Part shown: positions 45,034 to 53,995 of the stretch, one piece after another | Layout of the letters: the number at the start of each line of letters is the position of its first letter | How positions within the stretch are numbered: the stretch's first letter is position 1 | Assembly: GCA_013298075.1 (NCBI GenBank) | Contig: JAAFJG010000002.1 | Span: forward strand, 82,159 to 146,158 | DNA from: Cytophagales bacterium | Lineage (GTDB): Bacteria > Bacteroidota > Bacteroidia > Cytophagales > Microscillaceae | Reading direction: 5' to 3' | Length of the DNA stretch: 64,000 nucleotides | Program-made: the position numbers and the translations under genes | The notes under the pieces: generated by a model | Seen by the model: the letters and a program-made list of their open reading frames with translations, nothing else | The model's database searches: none | Told to the model about the DNA's origin: nothing

Positions 45034-45200
45034 ATAATAAAATTTAATCCTTGGCTTTAATCAAAATCTCCGCACTTTTCAAATTGATATTTTTTAAATA
45101 AATGCCATTTCTATTCATACAGAATAAAATTATATCCGCAATAATTTCCATGAACCATATTTATTTTATTATTCCTTGAAGGAATTTTATAACATTAGTA

Positions 45201-45313
45201 TTTTTTAAATGAAAGAGATTTTAGCACACAGATAACACGGATTTAGCGGATTAATACGGATTTTTCTCGAATTTTTAATGATTTTTGTCAATTTTTGGCT
45301 ACCATTTAAAAAA
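45201..45313 (+). repeat. Interspersed MITE-like repeat, copy R2
   Basis: It has the same inverted ends as R1 (TTTTTTAAATG 45201-45211; CATTTAAAAAA 45303-45313) and almost the same interior. R2 carries one extra AGATAACACGGATT unit and a shorter T tract. Both copies are followed by CTCTATT. Confidence 0.8.
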
Positions 45314-45460
45314 CTCTATTATTCTAAACATAAAAAAATGTCAGTATCAAACTAAGTGAGTGGCTTCAATTGGTAGACTCCGTGCAATAGATTTATTTTT
45401 TGTCTTTGTGCCACTACTAAGCCCACGCCTTTTTCAGCTCTACCAGAGCCTATACTTTTT

Positions 45461-45502
45461 AAAAATACCTATAAAGTTCTAAAAAATCTTATAGGTATTT
45501 TT
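45461..45502 (-). terminator. Intrinsic terminator of lspA
   Basis: AAAAATACCTATAA (45461-45474) and TTATAGGTATTTTT (45489-45502) form a perfect 14-bp stem 5 bp after the lspA stop, with the T-tract built into the distal arm. Confidence 0.85.
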
Positions 45503-45507
45503 ATATT

Positions 45508-46152
45508 TTACAAAGAAGTTTGAATTTCTGAATTTGGATTTGGATTTGAGTTTTCATTAGTTTCCTTTTCTTCTTCTTTCTTTCCAAAAAATCTATTTTG
45601 ATAAATCACCATAAATAATACTCCCACAAATATAGACGCATCAGCCACATTAAAAATAGGCCACAAAGCCATATGAGAACCACCCATCAAAGGCACCCAA
45701 TCAGGAATAATGCCTTGCCAAATATCCACATAAATCATATCAATTACTTTTCCATGAAACCAAGGCGTAAACGATTCTCGTGGGGCATTATCCAAAAATA
45801 CTCCATAAAAAGTACTATCCATCACATTGCCCAAAGCACCCGCCAACACCAAAGCAACACACCAAGCCAAGCCCGTTTTATTGTTTTTATTGACCAGATA
45901 AATAATATAATAGCCTATGCCCAACGTGGCTAATAACCTAAATAAAGTCAAAATTAATTTTCCATAAGGAGTATCTAATTTGATTCCAAACGCCATTCCT
46001 TCGTTCAAAATATAATGTAATTTGAGCCAATTACCAATCATTTTTATCTCGCCTGCCTCGCCCGGCAATACATTAAAATGCACCCATAATTTTGTAGATT
46101 GGTCGAGAGCAATGATAAGAAAACTGATAAGAAAGTATTTATAATATTTCAT
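45508..46152 (-). CDS. lspA: Lipoprotein signal peptidase (signal peptidase II)
   Basis: The 214-residue membrane protein has four hydrophobic segments: residues ~5-20, ~65-90, ~95-110 and ~165-190. The catalytic Asp pair lies in ALGNVMDSTFYGVF and IFNVADASIFVGVLF, and the N-terminal DQSTKLWVH is conserved. It cleaves prolipoproteins at the lipobox Cys in the inner membrane. The region between the two Asp motifs is longer than in E. coli LspA (WFHGKVIDMIYVDIWQGIIPDW), as is usual in Bacteroidota. A hydrophilic Glu/Asn tail ends the protein. It is followed by a strong terminator; deoC lies 69 bp upstream in the same direction. Confidence 0.96.
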   Translation of the reverse strand: MKYYKYFLISFLIIALDQSTKLWVHFNVLPGEAGEIKMIGNWLKLHYILNEGMAFGIKLDTPYGKLILTLFRLLATLGIGYYIIYLVNKNNKTGLAWCVALVLAGALGNVMDSTFYGVFLDNAPRESFTPWFHGKVIDMIYVDIWQGIIPDWVPLMGGSHMALWPIFNVADASIFVGVLFMVIYQNRFFGKKEEEKETNENSNPNPNSEIQTSL

Positions 46153-46221
46153 TAGAATATATAATCAAAAGTAAATTTGCATTAAAAACTTACAAAGTTA
46201 GTGAATATTTTTTTAAATTTA

Positions 46222-46905
46222 TTACAAAAATTCATTTAATTCTTTAAAAATTTGTACACCTGATGAAGTTCCTATTCTTTCTGCTCCTGTCTCCAAAAAA
46301 CTTTTCACCTGTGCCAAAGTGCGTATTCCACCTGATGCCTTGATGCCTACGTGTGCAGGCGTGTGTTCTCGCATCAATTTTACATTCTCCAAAGTCGCTC
46401 CCGCAGACGCAAAACCTGTCGAAGTTTTCACAAAATCTGTCCCCGCATCGCTGCACAAATGACATAATTTAATGATTTCTTCGTTGGTTAAATAAGCAGT
46501 TTCTAAAATTACTTTCAATAAACCATTCGCCTCGTGAATTTTTTGAGCCATTTGAGCAATTTCAGGTTTTATCCATTCCCAACCTTGCGTTTTGACCGCC
46601 GAAATATTAACGACCATATCAAATTCATTCGCTCCATCTTTGATGGCACTGATTATTTCTTGCATTTTCACTTCGCTTTTTTGATAACCTAATGGAAAAC
46701 CAATCACAGTAACTAATTGAATATCAACCGAATTACCCAAATCTCTGCGTGTTTTTTTTACCCAATAAGGAGGCACACACACGCCACCAAATTGATATAA
46801 TTTTGCTTCCTCTACCAATTTTTCAATATCAGCACTGACCAAAGTAGGCTGAAGATCGGTATGCTCAATAGATTTGAGAATGATATTTTTATCGAATATT
46901 TTCAT
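46222..46905 (-). CDS. deoC: Deoxyribose-phosphate aldolase
   Basis: The 227-residue TIM-barrel enzyme has the Schiff-base Lys in TDFVKTSTGFASAGATLENV, the second active-site Lys in HVGIKASGGIRT, and the Asp in EFDMVVNISAVK. ILKSIEHTDLQPT at the N-terminus is typical. It cleaves 2-deoxyribose-5-phosphate to glyceraldehyde-3-phosphate and acetaldehyde in deoxynucleoside salvage. The length is normal for the short bacterial form. It lies 36 bp after mutS2 and before lspA on the same strand; these may be one transcript, although the functions are unrelated. Cytoplasmic. Confidence 0.95.
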   Translation of the reverse strand: MKIFDKNIILKSIEHTDLQPTLVSADIEKLVEEAKLYQFGGVCVPPYWVKKTRRDLGNSVDIQLVTVIGFPLGYQKSEVKMQEIISAIKDGANEFDMVVNISAVKTQGWEWIKPEIAQMAQKIHEANGLLKVILETAYLTNEEIIKLCHLCSDAGTDFVKTSTGFASAGATLENVKLMREHTPAHVGIKASGGIRTLAQVKSFLETGAERIGTSSGVQIFKELNEFL

Positions 46906-46941
46906 TTTTTTACGTTCATTTTTTTTGTATCTTTTTTAAAT

Positions 46942-49347
46942 TTAAGAAAGTTTCACAATCGTAACGCCATCTCCTCCCCTGTCTGCGTGTTCGTCTTTCA
47001 TTGATTGCACCGCTTTATATTTTTTGAGTTCGATTCTAATTAGTTTTCTCAAAATTCCATCGCCTTTTCCATGCACAATCGTAACTTCATTGACCGAAGT
47101 CAATAAAGCGGTATCCATAAATTCTTGGATTTTTTTGATAGCATCTTCTCCCCTATCGCCTCTGACATCAATTTTAGAACTAAAATTCATAAATTTTTCA
47201 TTCAAATCAATTCCCGAAAAAGACCTTGATACTTCTTTTTTGACCTCTCTTTCAATTTTTCTATTTATTTTTTCCAATCTATTGAGTTTAATAATAGATT
47301 TTAATTCGCCGACCATCACTTCCGCATCTTTTCCTTTGATAGCAGTAACTTCTCCGATAGTTGATTGTCCTTTCACACGCACTCTGTCCCCTGCCACAAT
47401 TTCTCCTGCAATTACTTCTATTTTTTCTTTTTCCTCTTGTGTAGGCGTATAAGGAATATGCTCGACTTTTAAATCTTCTTTCAAAAAAACTTCAATTTCT
47501 TTTCGAACTGCTTTGATACTTTCTTTTTCAGCTTGATTTTGTTTGATAGAGGCAACTGCATTTTCAATTTTTTGATTGGCATTTTTAATAACTTCTTGTG
47601 CTTCGATTTTCGCTTGATTGAGAATACGTTTTTTTTCTGTTTCGAGATAATTTTTTAATTTTTCGTATTCAGCCGTTAAGTTTTTGAGTTGTGATTCTCT
47701 TTCGGTTACGATTTTATTTTTATCTTGAAATTGTTTAGTTTCGATTTCTAATCTACGCAATAAATCATCATAATCGACTCTTTGTTTGCCTGCATTGTTA
47801 CGTGCATTTTCCATTACTTTTTTGGGCATACCAATTTTTTGGGCAATTTCAAGAGCAAAAGAACTTCCTGCTTGTCCAATTTCTAATTGATACAAAGGTT
47901 CTAATTTTTCAGAATCAAATAACATTCTCCCATTGATTAAACCTTCTTGTTTATCAGCCAAATGCTTCAAATTGGCATAATGCGTAGTTACAATGCCAAA
48001 AGTTCTGGAATTATTCAACTCAAATAAAATAGATTGAGCCATTGCTCCACCCATTTCTGGCTCTGTTCCTGTGCCAAATTCATCGATTAAAATTAAACTT
48101 TTTTGGTCTGCCATATCCAAAAAATATTTCATACTTTTGAGATGTGAACTATACGTACTCAAATCATTTTCCAAAGATTGTTCATCGCCCATATCAATAA
48201 AAATATCATTGAAAACTCCCATCGTTGAGTCAATATTCATCGTTACTAACAAACCTGATTGATACATATATTGCGTCAAACCTACGGTTTTTAAGGCGAT
48301 AGATTTTCCACCCGCATTAGGTCCCGAAATCACTAACAAACGATTATTGTCTTGCAAAACAATATGTAAAGGCACAACCGTTCTTTTTTGTGCTTCAAAA
48401 TGTAAAAATAACAAAGGATGTTTTGTATTTTGCCAATTTATAATCGTTTTCTTTTGAAATTGAGGATTAATGGCTCTTGTTTTGATAGCAAATTTTGCTT
48501 TGGCTCTGATAAAATCCATCAAACCTAAAAATCGATAACTATCTTTCAAAGGAATCAAATATGGACGAATTTTATTAGTCAAAATAGTCAAAATTTTGAT
48601 AATTTCACGCCTTTCTGCATATTCTAATTCTCTAATTTCATTATTCATATCGATTACCTCAGTCGGTTCGAGATAAACGGTTTGTCCTGTGGCAGATTCA
48701 TCATGCACAAAACCCTTTATTTTTCGTTTCGATTCTGCTTGCATCGGAATTACAAAACGCCCTTCGCGTACCGTAATTTGTGCGTCATCTTTGGCAAATC
48801 CTTCACTTTTAACGGCTTTTAAAATTCGTTCTAATTGCTTGCGTAATTGCACTTGTGCATTCGATAATTTTTCTCTAATTTTTCTCAATTCAAAAGACGC
48901 ATCTGCTCGCATTTGTCCTTTGTCATCAATAATTAGTTCTATTTCGCCAATCAAATCGGCTTCGAAAACCAAATATTTGGATAATTCTTGTAATTGTGGA
49001 TATAAATGTGGTCTTTTTTTGAAAAATTTTAAACACTCAAAAATGGTTTTGAGGGATAATTTCAAGTCAAAAAATTCTTCTTCTAATAAAAAAGAATTTT
49101 CAGGAAGTATTTTAGGAAAGAAAATAGTCGCATCAATATAATTACTTTGCGGAAATCCTTCATCAATTTGTAAAATATCGCAAAATTCTGCTGTTTGTTT
49201 GGCTAATTTATCAATTAATTCGAAGTGATTTAAGAAACGGATTTTATCTACAAAACTTTGACCTAAGTTACTAATACACTCTTTTTTGAGTAATTCTCTA
49301 ATTTTATCGAAGCCTAATTTTTGTTCTATATTATCAGGATAAAGCAT
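46942..49347 (-). CDS. mutS2: MutS2 endonuclease/ribosome-rescue ATPase
   Basis: The 801-residue protein has the MutS core without the mismatch-binding domain, ATPase Walker A SGPNAGGKSIALKTVG near residue 345, Walker B SLILIDEFGTGTEPEMGGAM and HYANLKHLADK. A long coiled-coil arm (~520-630) and a KOW-like beta segment (GDRVRVKGQSTIGEV) follow, then a C-terminal Smr domain (KIDVRGDRGEDAIKKIQEF, VHGKGDGILRKLIR). Family knowledge: MutS2 suppresses recombination and, in Bacillus, splits collided ribosomes; Smr supplies nuclease or RNA-binding activity. All motifs are intact. It is the probable first gene of a mutS2-deoC-lspA group. Confidence 0.95.
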   Translation of the reverse strand: MLYPDNIEQKLGFDKIRELLKKECISNLGQSFVDKIRFLNHFELIDKLAKQTAEFCDILQIDEGFPQSNYIDATIFFPKILPENSFLLEEEFFDLKLSLKTIFECLKFFKKRPHLYPQLQELSKYLVFEADLIGEIELIIDDKGQMRADASFELRKIREKLSNAQVQLRKQLERILKAVKSEGFAKDDAQITVREGRFVIPMQAESKRKIKGFVHDESATGQTVYLEPTEVIDMNNEIRELEYAERREIIKILTILTNKIRPYLIPLKDSYRFLGLMDFIRAKAKFAIKTRAINPQFQKKTIINWQNTKHPLLFLHFEAQKRTVVPLHIVLQDNNRLLVISGPNAGGKSIALKTVGLTQYMYQSGLLVTMNIDSTMGVFNDIFIDMGDEQSLENDLSTYSSHLKSMKYFLDMADQKSLILIDEFGTGTEPEMGGAMAQSILFELNNSRTFGIVTTHYANLKHLADKQEGLINGRMLFDSEKLEPLYQLEIGQAGSSFALEIAQKIGMPKKVMENARNNAGKQRVDYDDLLRRLEIETKQFQDKNKIVTERESQLKNLTAEYEKLKNYLETEKKRILNQAKIEAQEVIKNANQKIENAVASIKQNQAEKESIKAVRKEIEVFLKEDLKVEHIPYTPTQEEKEKIEVIAGEIVAGDRVRVKGQSTIGEVTAIKGKDAEVMVGELKSIIKLNRLEKINRKIEREVKKEVSRSFSGIDLNEKFMNFSSKIDVRGDRGEDAIKKIQEFMDTALLTSVNEVTIVHGKGDGILRKLIRIELKKYKAVQSMKDEHADRGGDGVTIVKLS

Positions 49348-49521
49348 TTTATTTAAAATATAAGGTTTTTGTTACAATATGAAATATTATTTTCTTTTTA
49401 TTTGATTATTTCTTAAAGTATAAAATATGAGATTTTTGTTATTTTTTGCAAAGTTACAAAAAATATATATAACCAAAAATATTTTATTCTAATCGAGCAA
49501 AATAAATAAAAATAACACCTA

Positions 49522-50829
49522 TTAAAACATCTCAAAAAAATCTTTTATCAATCCAAAAACGCCCTCAAATTTAGTTAAAGGCAATGTTTCTGCTTTATCA
49601 TTGACGTGATGATAATACGCAATTCCTCCCATTGTATATAAATAAAATGCTTTTACGCCATTTTCTATAAAATAATGATGGTCAGAATTGGCTGCTTTTC
49701 CGCGTGTAAATAATTTTTTAAGGTATTTTTTTTGTATATTAATACTATTTAATTGCTCAAATTCTTTTTTGAAAACGTTGCTATTCACTATGGTTGCGCC
49801 CTCATCACCTGTGCCTACAATATCCAAATTGAACAAAAATTTGATTTTTGGTAAATCAATGAATGGATTTTTCACAAAATAATCTGAGCCTAATAAACCA
49901 ATTTCTTCTCCGCTAAATAAAATAAATGCTACTGAATATTTTGGGGGATTTTTTGAAAAATATTCTGCTAAACTTAATACCATAGTTACGCCACTTGCAT
50001 TGTCGTTTGCGCCGGGGAAATACGCATCTTTTCCCATTCTTCCTAAATGGTCATAATGGGCGCAGGCTACTAAAAAAGTATCTTTGACAGACGTTCCTTC
50101 TATATAACCCAACACATTTTGCGTGGTATAATTAGTCAAATGTTTTGATTCAATTTCGTAAATAACCGTTAAATGCTCTTGTTTATTTTGACTATTTTCT
50201 TTTTTGATTTCTTCCCAAGTTTCTTTGGTGATTTTAAATGAAGGGGTCGTATATGGTTTTTGAGAAATGCTTGCGACTGTTTTTTTACCTTTTACAATTT
50301 CTAAAAATGCTTCAAATTGAAATATTTTTTGTTGCACATCTGTAGGTAATTTTTGTATTTCTTTCTCCATTTTTTCTTCTATCAACACCATCATTTGACT
50401 ATTGTCTGACGTTCTTAATTCGGTAATTACGGCAGGATTTTGCATTGCCAAAGAATCAAAAATAAATAATTGCACTTTGCCTCTACCTCCAAAAGACAAT
50501 TCACTCACAATAAACTCCTCTCCTACTTTTAATTTTTTTTTACCTACTTGTAAACTAATTTTATTAGGAAAAGTATTGACTTGAATAGGAAATGGTTGAA
50601 AATAATTTTTATTAAAAGGTTTTATTTTTAATTTTTTAAATTCATCTTTGATGTAATTAGCGGCTTTTTTATCGCCCTCATTGACATAACCTCGCCCATG
50701 AAATTGGGGAGAAGTAAGTTTAGCCATGATAGATTTTACTTTTTTCATATCTTGTGCATTAAGCAAAATACATAAAAATTGAAAAAAAATCAACAAAAAT
50801 AATAATTTTGAACGTGATTTTGAATACAT
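49522..50829 (-). CDS. Secreted M28 family zinc aminopeptidase
   Basis: A signal peptide (SKLLFLLIFFQFLCILLNAQ) precedes a protease-associated-like N-terminal region and the M28 catalytic domain. The paired-zinc ligands lie in CAHYDHLGRMG, FPGANDNASGVTMVLSLAEYF, LFSGEEIGLLGSDYF, the later Asp in LFNLDIVGTGDEG and the His in SDHHYFIENGVKAFYLYT. The 435-residue length fits Bacteroidota secreted peptidases. It probably removes N-terminal amino acids from peptides in the periplasm, complementing the S46 and C1 peptidases elsewhere in the window. The gene stands alone. The 192-bp gap between it and sdhB is filled by repeat R3 and the sdhB terminator. Confidence 0.92.
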   Translation of the reverse strand: MYSKSRSKLLFLLIFFQFLCILLNAQDMKKVKSIMAKLTSPQFHGRGYVNEGDKKAANYIKDEFKKLKIKPFNKNYFQPFPIQVNTFPNKISLQVGKKKLKVGEEFIVSELSFGGRGKVQLFIFDSLAMQNPAVITELRTSDNSQMMVLIEEKMEKEIQKLPTDVQQKIFQFEAFLEIVKGKKTVASISQKPYTTPSFKITKETWEEIKKENSQNKQEHLTVIYEIESKHLTNYTTQNVLGYIEGTSVKDTFLVACAHYDHLGRMGKDAYFPGANDNASGVTMVLSLAEYFSKNPPKYSVAFILFSGEEIGLLGSDYFVKNPFIDLPKIKFLFNLDIVGTGDEGATIVNSNVFKKEFEQLNSINIQKKYLKKLFTRGKAANSDHHYFIENGVKAFYLYTMGGIAYYHHVNDKAETLPLTKFEGVFGLIKDFFEMF

Positions 50830-50844
50830 AAAATAAGATTAGAG

Positions 50845-50939
50845 TTTTTAAAATGGGAAACAAAAATTGAGAAAAAAAATCTGTTTTAATCTGTAAAATC
50901 CGAGTTATCCGCGTGCTAAAATCTTTATCATTTTAAAAA
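50845..50939 (-). repeat. Interspersed MITE-like repeat, copy R3
   Basis: On the minus strand it reads TTTTTAAAATG, then a core with AGCACGCGGATAACTCGGAT, a T-rich half and CATTTTAAAAACTC. It is the same plan as R1 and R2 (including a following CTCTAAT), but ~18 bp shorter and diverged. Confidence 0.7.
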
Positions 50940-50955
50940 TTATACTAAATTTAAA

Positions 50956-50986
50956 AAAAGTTGTTGAATTTTCATCAACAACTTTT
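50956..50986 (-). terminator. Intrinsic terminator of sdhAB
   Basis: AAAAGTTGTTGA (50956-50967) and TCAACAACTTTT (50975-50986) form a 12-bp stem 34 bp after the sdhB stop. A run of seven T follows the start of the tract on the minus strand. Confidence 0.88.
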
Positions 50987-51020
50987 ATGATTTTTTATAT
51001 TGCTTATTTTGACGTAAAGC

Positions 51021-51770
51021 CTACAAATTATTTGAACTTAATTTTGCCACAAAATATTCTCTATTCATTCGGGCAATATTACTCAAAGAAATTCCTTTTG
51101 GACACTCTGCCTCACACGCACCTGTATTCGTACACGAACCAAAGCCTTCTTCGTCCATTTTTGCTACCATTTTTTCGACTCGTTTTTTACGTTCTGCTTT
51201 TCCTTGTGGCAACAATGCTAACTGAGAAACTTTTGCCGAAACGAACAACATCGCAGAAGCATTTTTGCAAGATGCCACACACGCACCACAACCAATACAT
51301 TGGGCAGCGTCCATTGCCAAATCCGCTGTTTCTCTCGGCACAGGAATTTCATTGGCATCAACCGTTACGCCTGTATTGACCGAAACATATCCGCCTGCTT
51401 GAATAATTCTATCAAAAGCACTTCTATTTACAACCAAATCTTTGACAACAGGAAAGGCTTTTGCTCTCCAAGGCTCGATATAAATTGTTTCGCCATCTTT
51501 GAAAGAACGCATGTGCAACTGACAAGTAGTAGTTTGCAAAGGTCCGTGAGGATGTCCGTTGATATATAAACTACACATACCACAAATTCCTTCGCGACAA
51601 TCGTGGTCAAAAGCAACAGGTTGTTCTCCTTTGTGCAATAATTCTTCGTTTAGAACATCAAGCATTTCCAAAAAAGACATATCTTCTGAAACATGGTCGA
51701 GTTTATACTCTACCATTTTTCCTTTATCGTTGGCGTTTTTTTGTCGCCAAATTTTTAATGTTAATTTCAT
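51021..51770 (-). CDS. sdhB: Succinate dehydrogenase/fumarate reductase iron-sulfur subunit
   Basis: The 249-residue subunit has the 2Fe-2S cysteines in [21 protein letters not shown] and TTTCQ. The 4Fe-4S and 3Fe-4S cysteines lie in [13 protein letters not shown] and [14 protein letters not shown]. It passes electrons from the flavin of SdhA toward the membrane quinone site. The family is that of the Bacteroidota five-subunit-like (B-type) enzyme, which normally has a single large cytochrome b subunit. The gene starts 1 bp after the sdhA stop. The sdhC anchor gene usual in this cluster is not present within the window on this strand. A terminator follows. Confidence 0.95.
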   Translation of the reverse strand: MKLTLKIWRQKNANDKGKMVEYKLDHVSEDMSFLEMLDVLNEELLHKGEQPVAFDHDCREGICGMCSLYINGHPHGPLQTTTCQLHMRSFKDGETIYIEPWRAKAFPVVKDLVVNRSAFDRIIQAGGYVSVNTGVTVDANEIPVPRETADLAMDAAQCIGCGACVASCKNASAMLFVSAKVSQLALLPQGKAERKKRVEKMVAKMDEEGFGSCTNTGACEAECPKGISLSNIARMNREYFVAKLSSNNL

Positions 51771-51771
51771 A

Positions 51772-53706
51772 TTACTTATAACTTCTTTGTGTTAATTTAA
51801 CATTTTCAAAAACCAAAGGTTCTTTGTTTAAAGTTTCATCTTTGTCTTTGCCGTTATATTCCCAAGCCGCAACATAAGCAAAGTTGTTATCATCTCGTTT
51901 TGCTTCTCCTTCTTCTGTTTGATATTCTTCACGGAAGTGTCCACCACAAGATTCATTACGATTCAAAGCATCAACAATCATCAATTCACCCAATTCTAAA
52001 AAGTCTGCTACACGCAACGCTTTTTCGAGTGTGATATTTAATTCTTCATTTGCTCCTACTACTTTTACATTTTTCCAAAATTCAGCACGAATTTCTTGCA
52101 CTCTTTTGCGAGCAAATAGTAAACCTTTTTCGCTACGAGCCATTCCACAATACTCCCACATAATTTTACCCAATTCTTTATGAAATTCATCAACGGTTTT
52201 CGTACCATTGATTTTCAATAAAGTATCGATTTGATTTTTTACTTCTGCTTCTGCTTTTTTAAACTCAGGATGGTCAGTCGTTACTTTATCTGCAGGCATT
52301 TGCGCCAAATAATCTCCAATCGTATAAGGTGCTACAAAATATCCATCAGCCAAACCTTGCATCAAAGCACTTGCGCCCAAACGATTAGCCCCATGATCAG
52401 AAAAATTAGCCTCGCCCATCGCATATAGACCAGGAACAGAAGTCATCAAATTATAATCTACCCATAATCCGCCCATTGTATAATGCACCGCAGGATAAAT
52501 CATCATCGGCATTTTGTATGGATCTTCATTTGTGATTTGTTTATACATTTCGAATAAGTTACCATATTTTGCCTCGATAGTTTTTAAACCATCGCGTTTG
52601 ATAGCATCAGTAAAATCTAAATAAACCGCTAAACCTGTTTTTCCAACTCCTTTTTTCTCATCACACATTTGTTTTGCATTACGAGAAGCAACATCACGTG
52701 GGACTAAATTACCAAAAGCAGGATATTTTCTTTCTAAGAAATAATCTCTGTCTTCTTCTTTAATATCGTTTGCTTTTTTCTTACCTTCTTGAATTGCTTT
52801 GGCATCTGCCTCCGTTTTTGGCACCCACACACGCCCATCATTACGCAATGATTCTGACATCAAAGTTAATTTAGATTGATGATCGCCTGATACGGGAATA
52901 CAAGTTGGGTGAATTTGCGTATAACAAGGATTAGCAAAATATGCTCCTTTTTTGTGCGCTCTCCAAGCCGCTGTTACATTCGAACCCATTGCATTGGTAG
53001 AAAGATAAAATACATTGCCATAACCGCCTGTGCAAAGCAATACGGCGTGTCCTGCGTGAGATTCGATTTTTCCAGTTACTAAATCTCGCGTAACTATTCC
53101 TCTTGCTTTTCCATCTACCGTAACTACGTCGAGCATTTCGGTTCTGGTGTGCATTTTTACTTTTCCTGTTTCAATTTGGCGGCTCAAAGCACTATAAGCA
53201 CCCAATAAAAGTTGTTGTCCTGTTTGTCCACGTGCATAAAATGTGCGTGATACTTGCGCTCCACCAAAAGAACGATTAGATAATAAACCGCCGTATTCTC
53301 TCGCAAATGGCACTCCTTGTGCTACGCATTGGTCGATAATACTTACGCTTACCTCTGCCAAACGGTGTACGTTTGCTTCTCTTGCTCTATAATCGCCACC
53401 TTTGATAGTATCATAAAATAAACGAAAAACGCTATCACCATCATTTTGATAATTTTTTGCTGCATTAATTCCGCCTTGGGCAGCAATCGAATGCGCTCTT
53501 CTTGGACTATCTTGAAAGCAAAAACATTTTACATTGTAGCCTAATTCTGCCAATGAAGCAGCAGCAGCAGCACCTGCCAAACCTGACCCAACCACAATCA
53601 CATCATATTTGCGTTTGTTAGAAGGATTGACAAGTTTCACGTTAAATTTGTGTTTAGACCATTTTTCTGACAAAGGTCCTTCAGGAATTTTTGAATTAAG
53701 TTCCAT
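51772..53706 (-). CDS. sdhA: Succinate dehydrogenase/fumarate reductase flavoprotein subunit
   Basis: The 644-residue flavoprotein starts with a Rossmann motif [19 protein letters not shown]. The covalent-FAD His lies in [17 protein letters not shown], and the substrate-site segments are [40 protein letters not shown] [35 protein letters not shown] and the C-terminal AEFWKNV helix. It oxidises succinate to fumarate in the TCA cycle, or the reverse in fumarate respiration. It precedes sdhB directly. A consensus promoter lies 73 bp before its start with no sdhC between, so this sdhAB pair is transcribed without its membrane anchor. Confidence 0.96.
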   Translation of the reverse strand: MELNSKIPEGPLSEKWSKHKFNVKLVNPSNKRKYDVIVVGSGLAGAAAAASLAELGYNVKCFCFQDSPRRAHSIAAQGGINAAKNYQNDGDSVFRLFYDTIKGGDYRAREANVHRLAEVSVSIIDQCVAQGVPFAREYGGLLSNRSFGGAQVSRTFYARGQTGQQLLLGAYSALSRQIETGKVKMHTRTEMLDVVTVDGKARGIVTRDLVTGKIESHAGHAVLLCTGGYGNVFYLSTNAMGSNVTAAWRAHKKGAYFANPCYTQIHPTCIPVSGDHQSKLTLMSESLRNDGRVWVPKTEADAKAIQEGKKKANDIKEEDRDYFLERKYPAFGNLVPRDVASRNAKQMCDEKKGVGKTGLAVYLDFTDAIKRDGLKTIEAKYGNLFEMYKQITNEDPYKMPMMIYPAVHYTMGGLWVDYNLMTSVPGLYAMGEANFSDHGANRLGASALMQGLADGYFVAPYTIGDYLAQMPADKVTTDHPEFKKAEAEVKNQIDTLLKINGTKTVDEFHKELGKIMWEYCGMARSEKGLLFARKRVQEIRAEFWKNVKVVGANEELNITLEKALRVADFLELGELMIVDALNRNESCGGHFREEYQTEEGEAKRDDNNFAYVAAWEYNGKDKDETLNKEPLVFENVKLTQRSYK

Positions 53707-53778
53707 TTATTTTTATTTTTTATTTTTTTATTTTAATGAATAATATCTTGAATAATAAGTGAAAAATATTATTTGGCT

Positions 53779-53809
53779 CAAATTTAGAAAAAAAGTGTTT
53801 AAGAAACAA
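53779..53809 (-). promoter_or_regulatory. Bacteroidota-type promoter of sdhAB
   Basis: On the minus strand TTG (53807-53809), a 20-bp spacer and TAAATTTG (53779-53786) fit TTTG-N20-TAnnTTTG exactly. The rest of the 289-bp gap 53707-53995 is AT-rich with no gene seen. Confidence 0.72.
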
Positions 53810-53995
53810 AATATTTTTACTATTTTTACAAATTCTAAATAAGAAAATTAACCTATTTTGAAATTTTTTGATGCCAAAACAAAGTAATTTTATGAAAAAA
53901 ATACATTTTTTATCATTTTTATTGTAAGTTTCACTTCTCATATACAATAAAAAAATGTATAATATTTTTGTTTTGGAAATGTTTATTTTTTTTGT

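Noticed and set aside
45359..45440. Possible tRNA or coding remnant (GSGRAEKGVGLVVAQRQ on the minus strand)
   Set aside because: No cloverleaf could be drawn (no T-loop or anticodon stem), and the short translation matches no family I recognise.
44260..48300. Long antisense frames inside the C1 peptidase and mutS2 genes
   Set aside because: They are shadows of well-supported genes on the other strand with no domains of their own.
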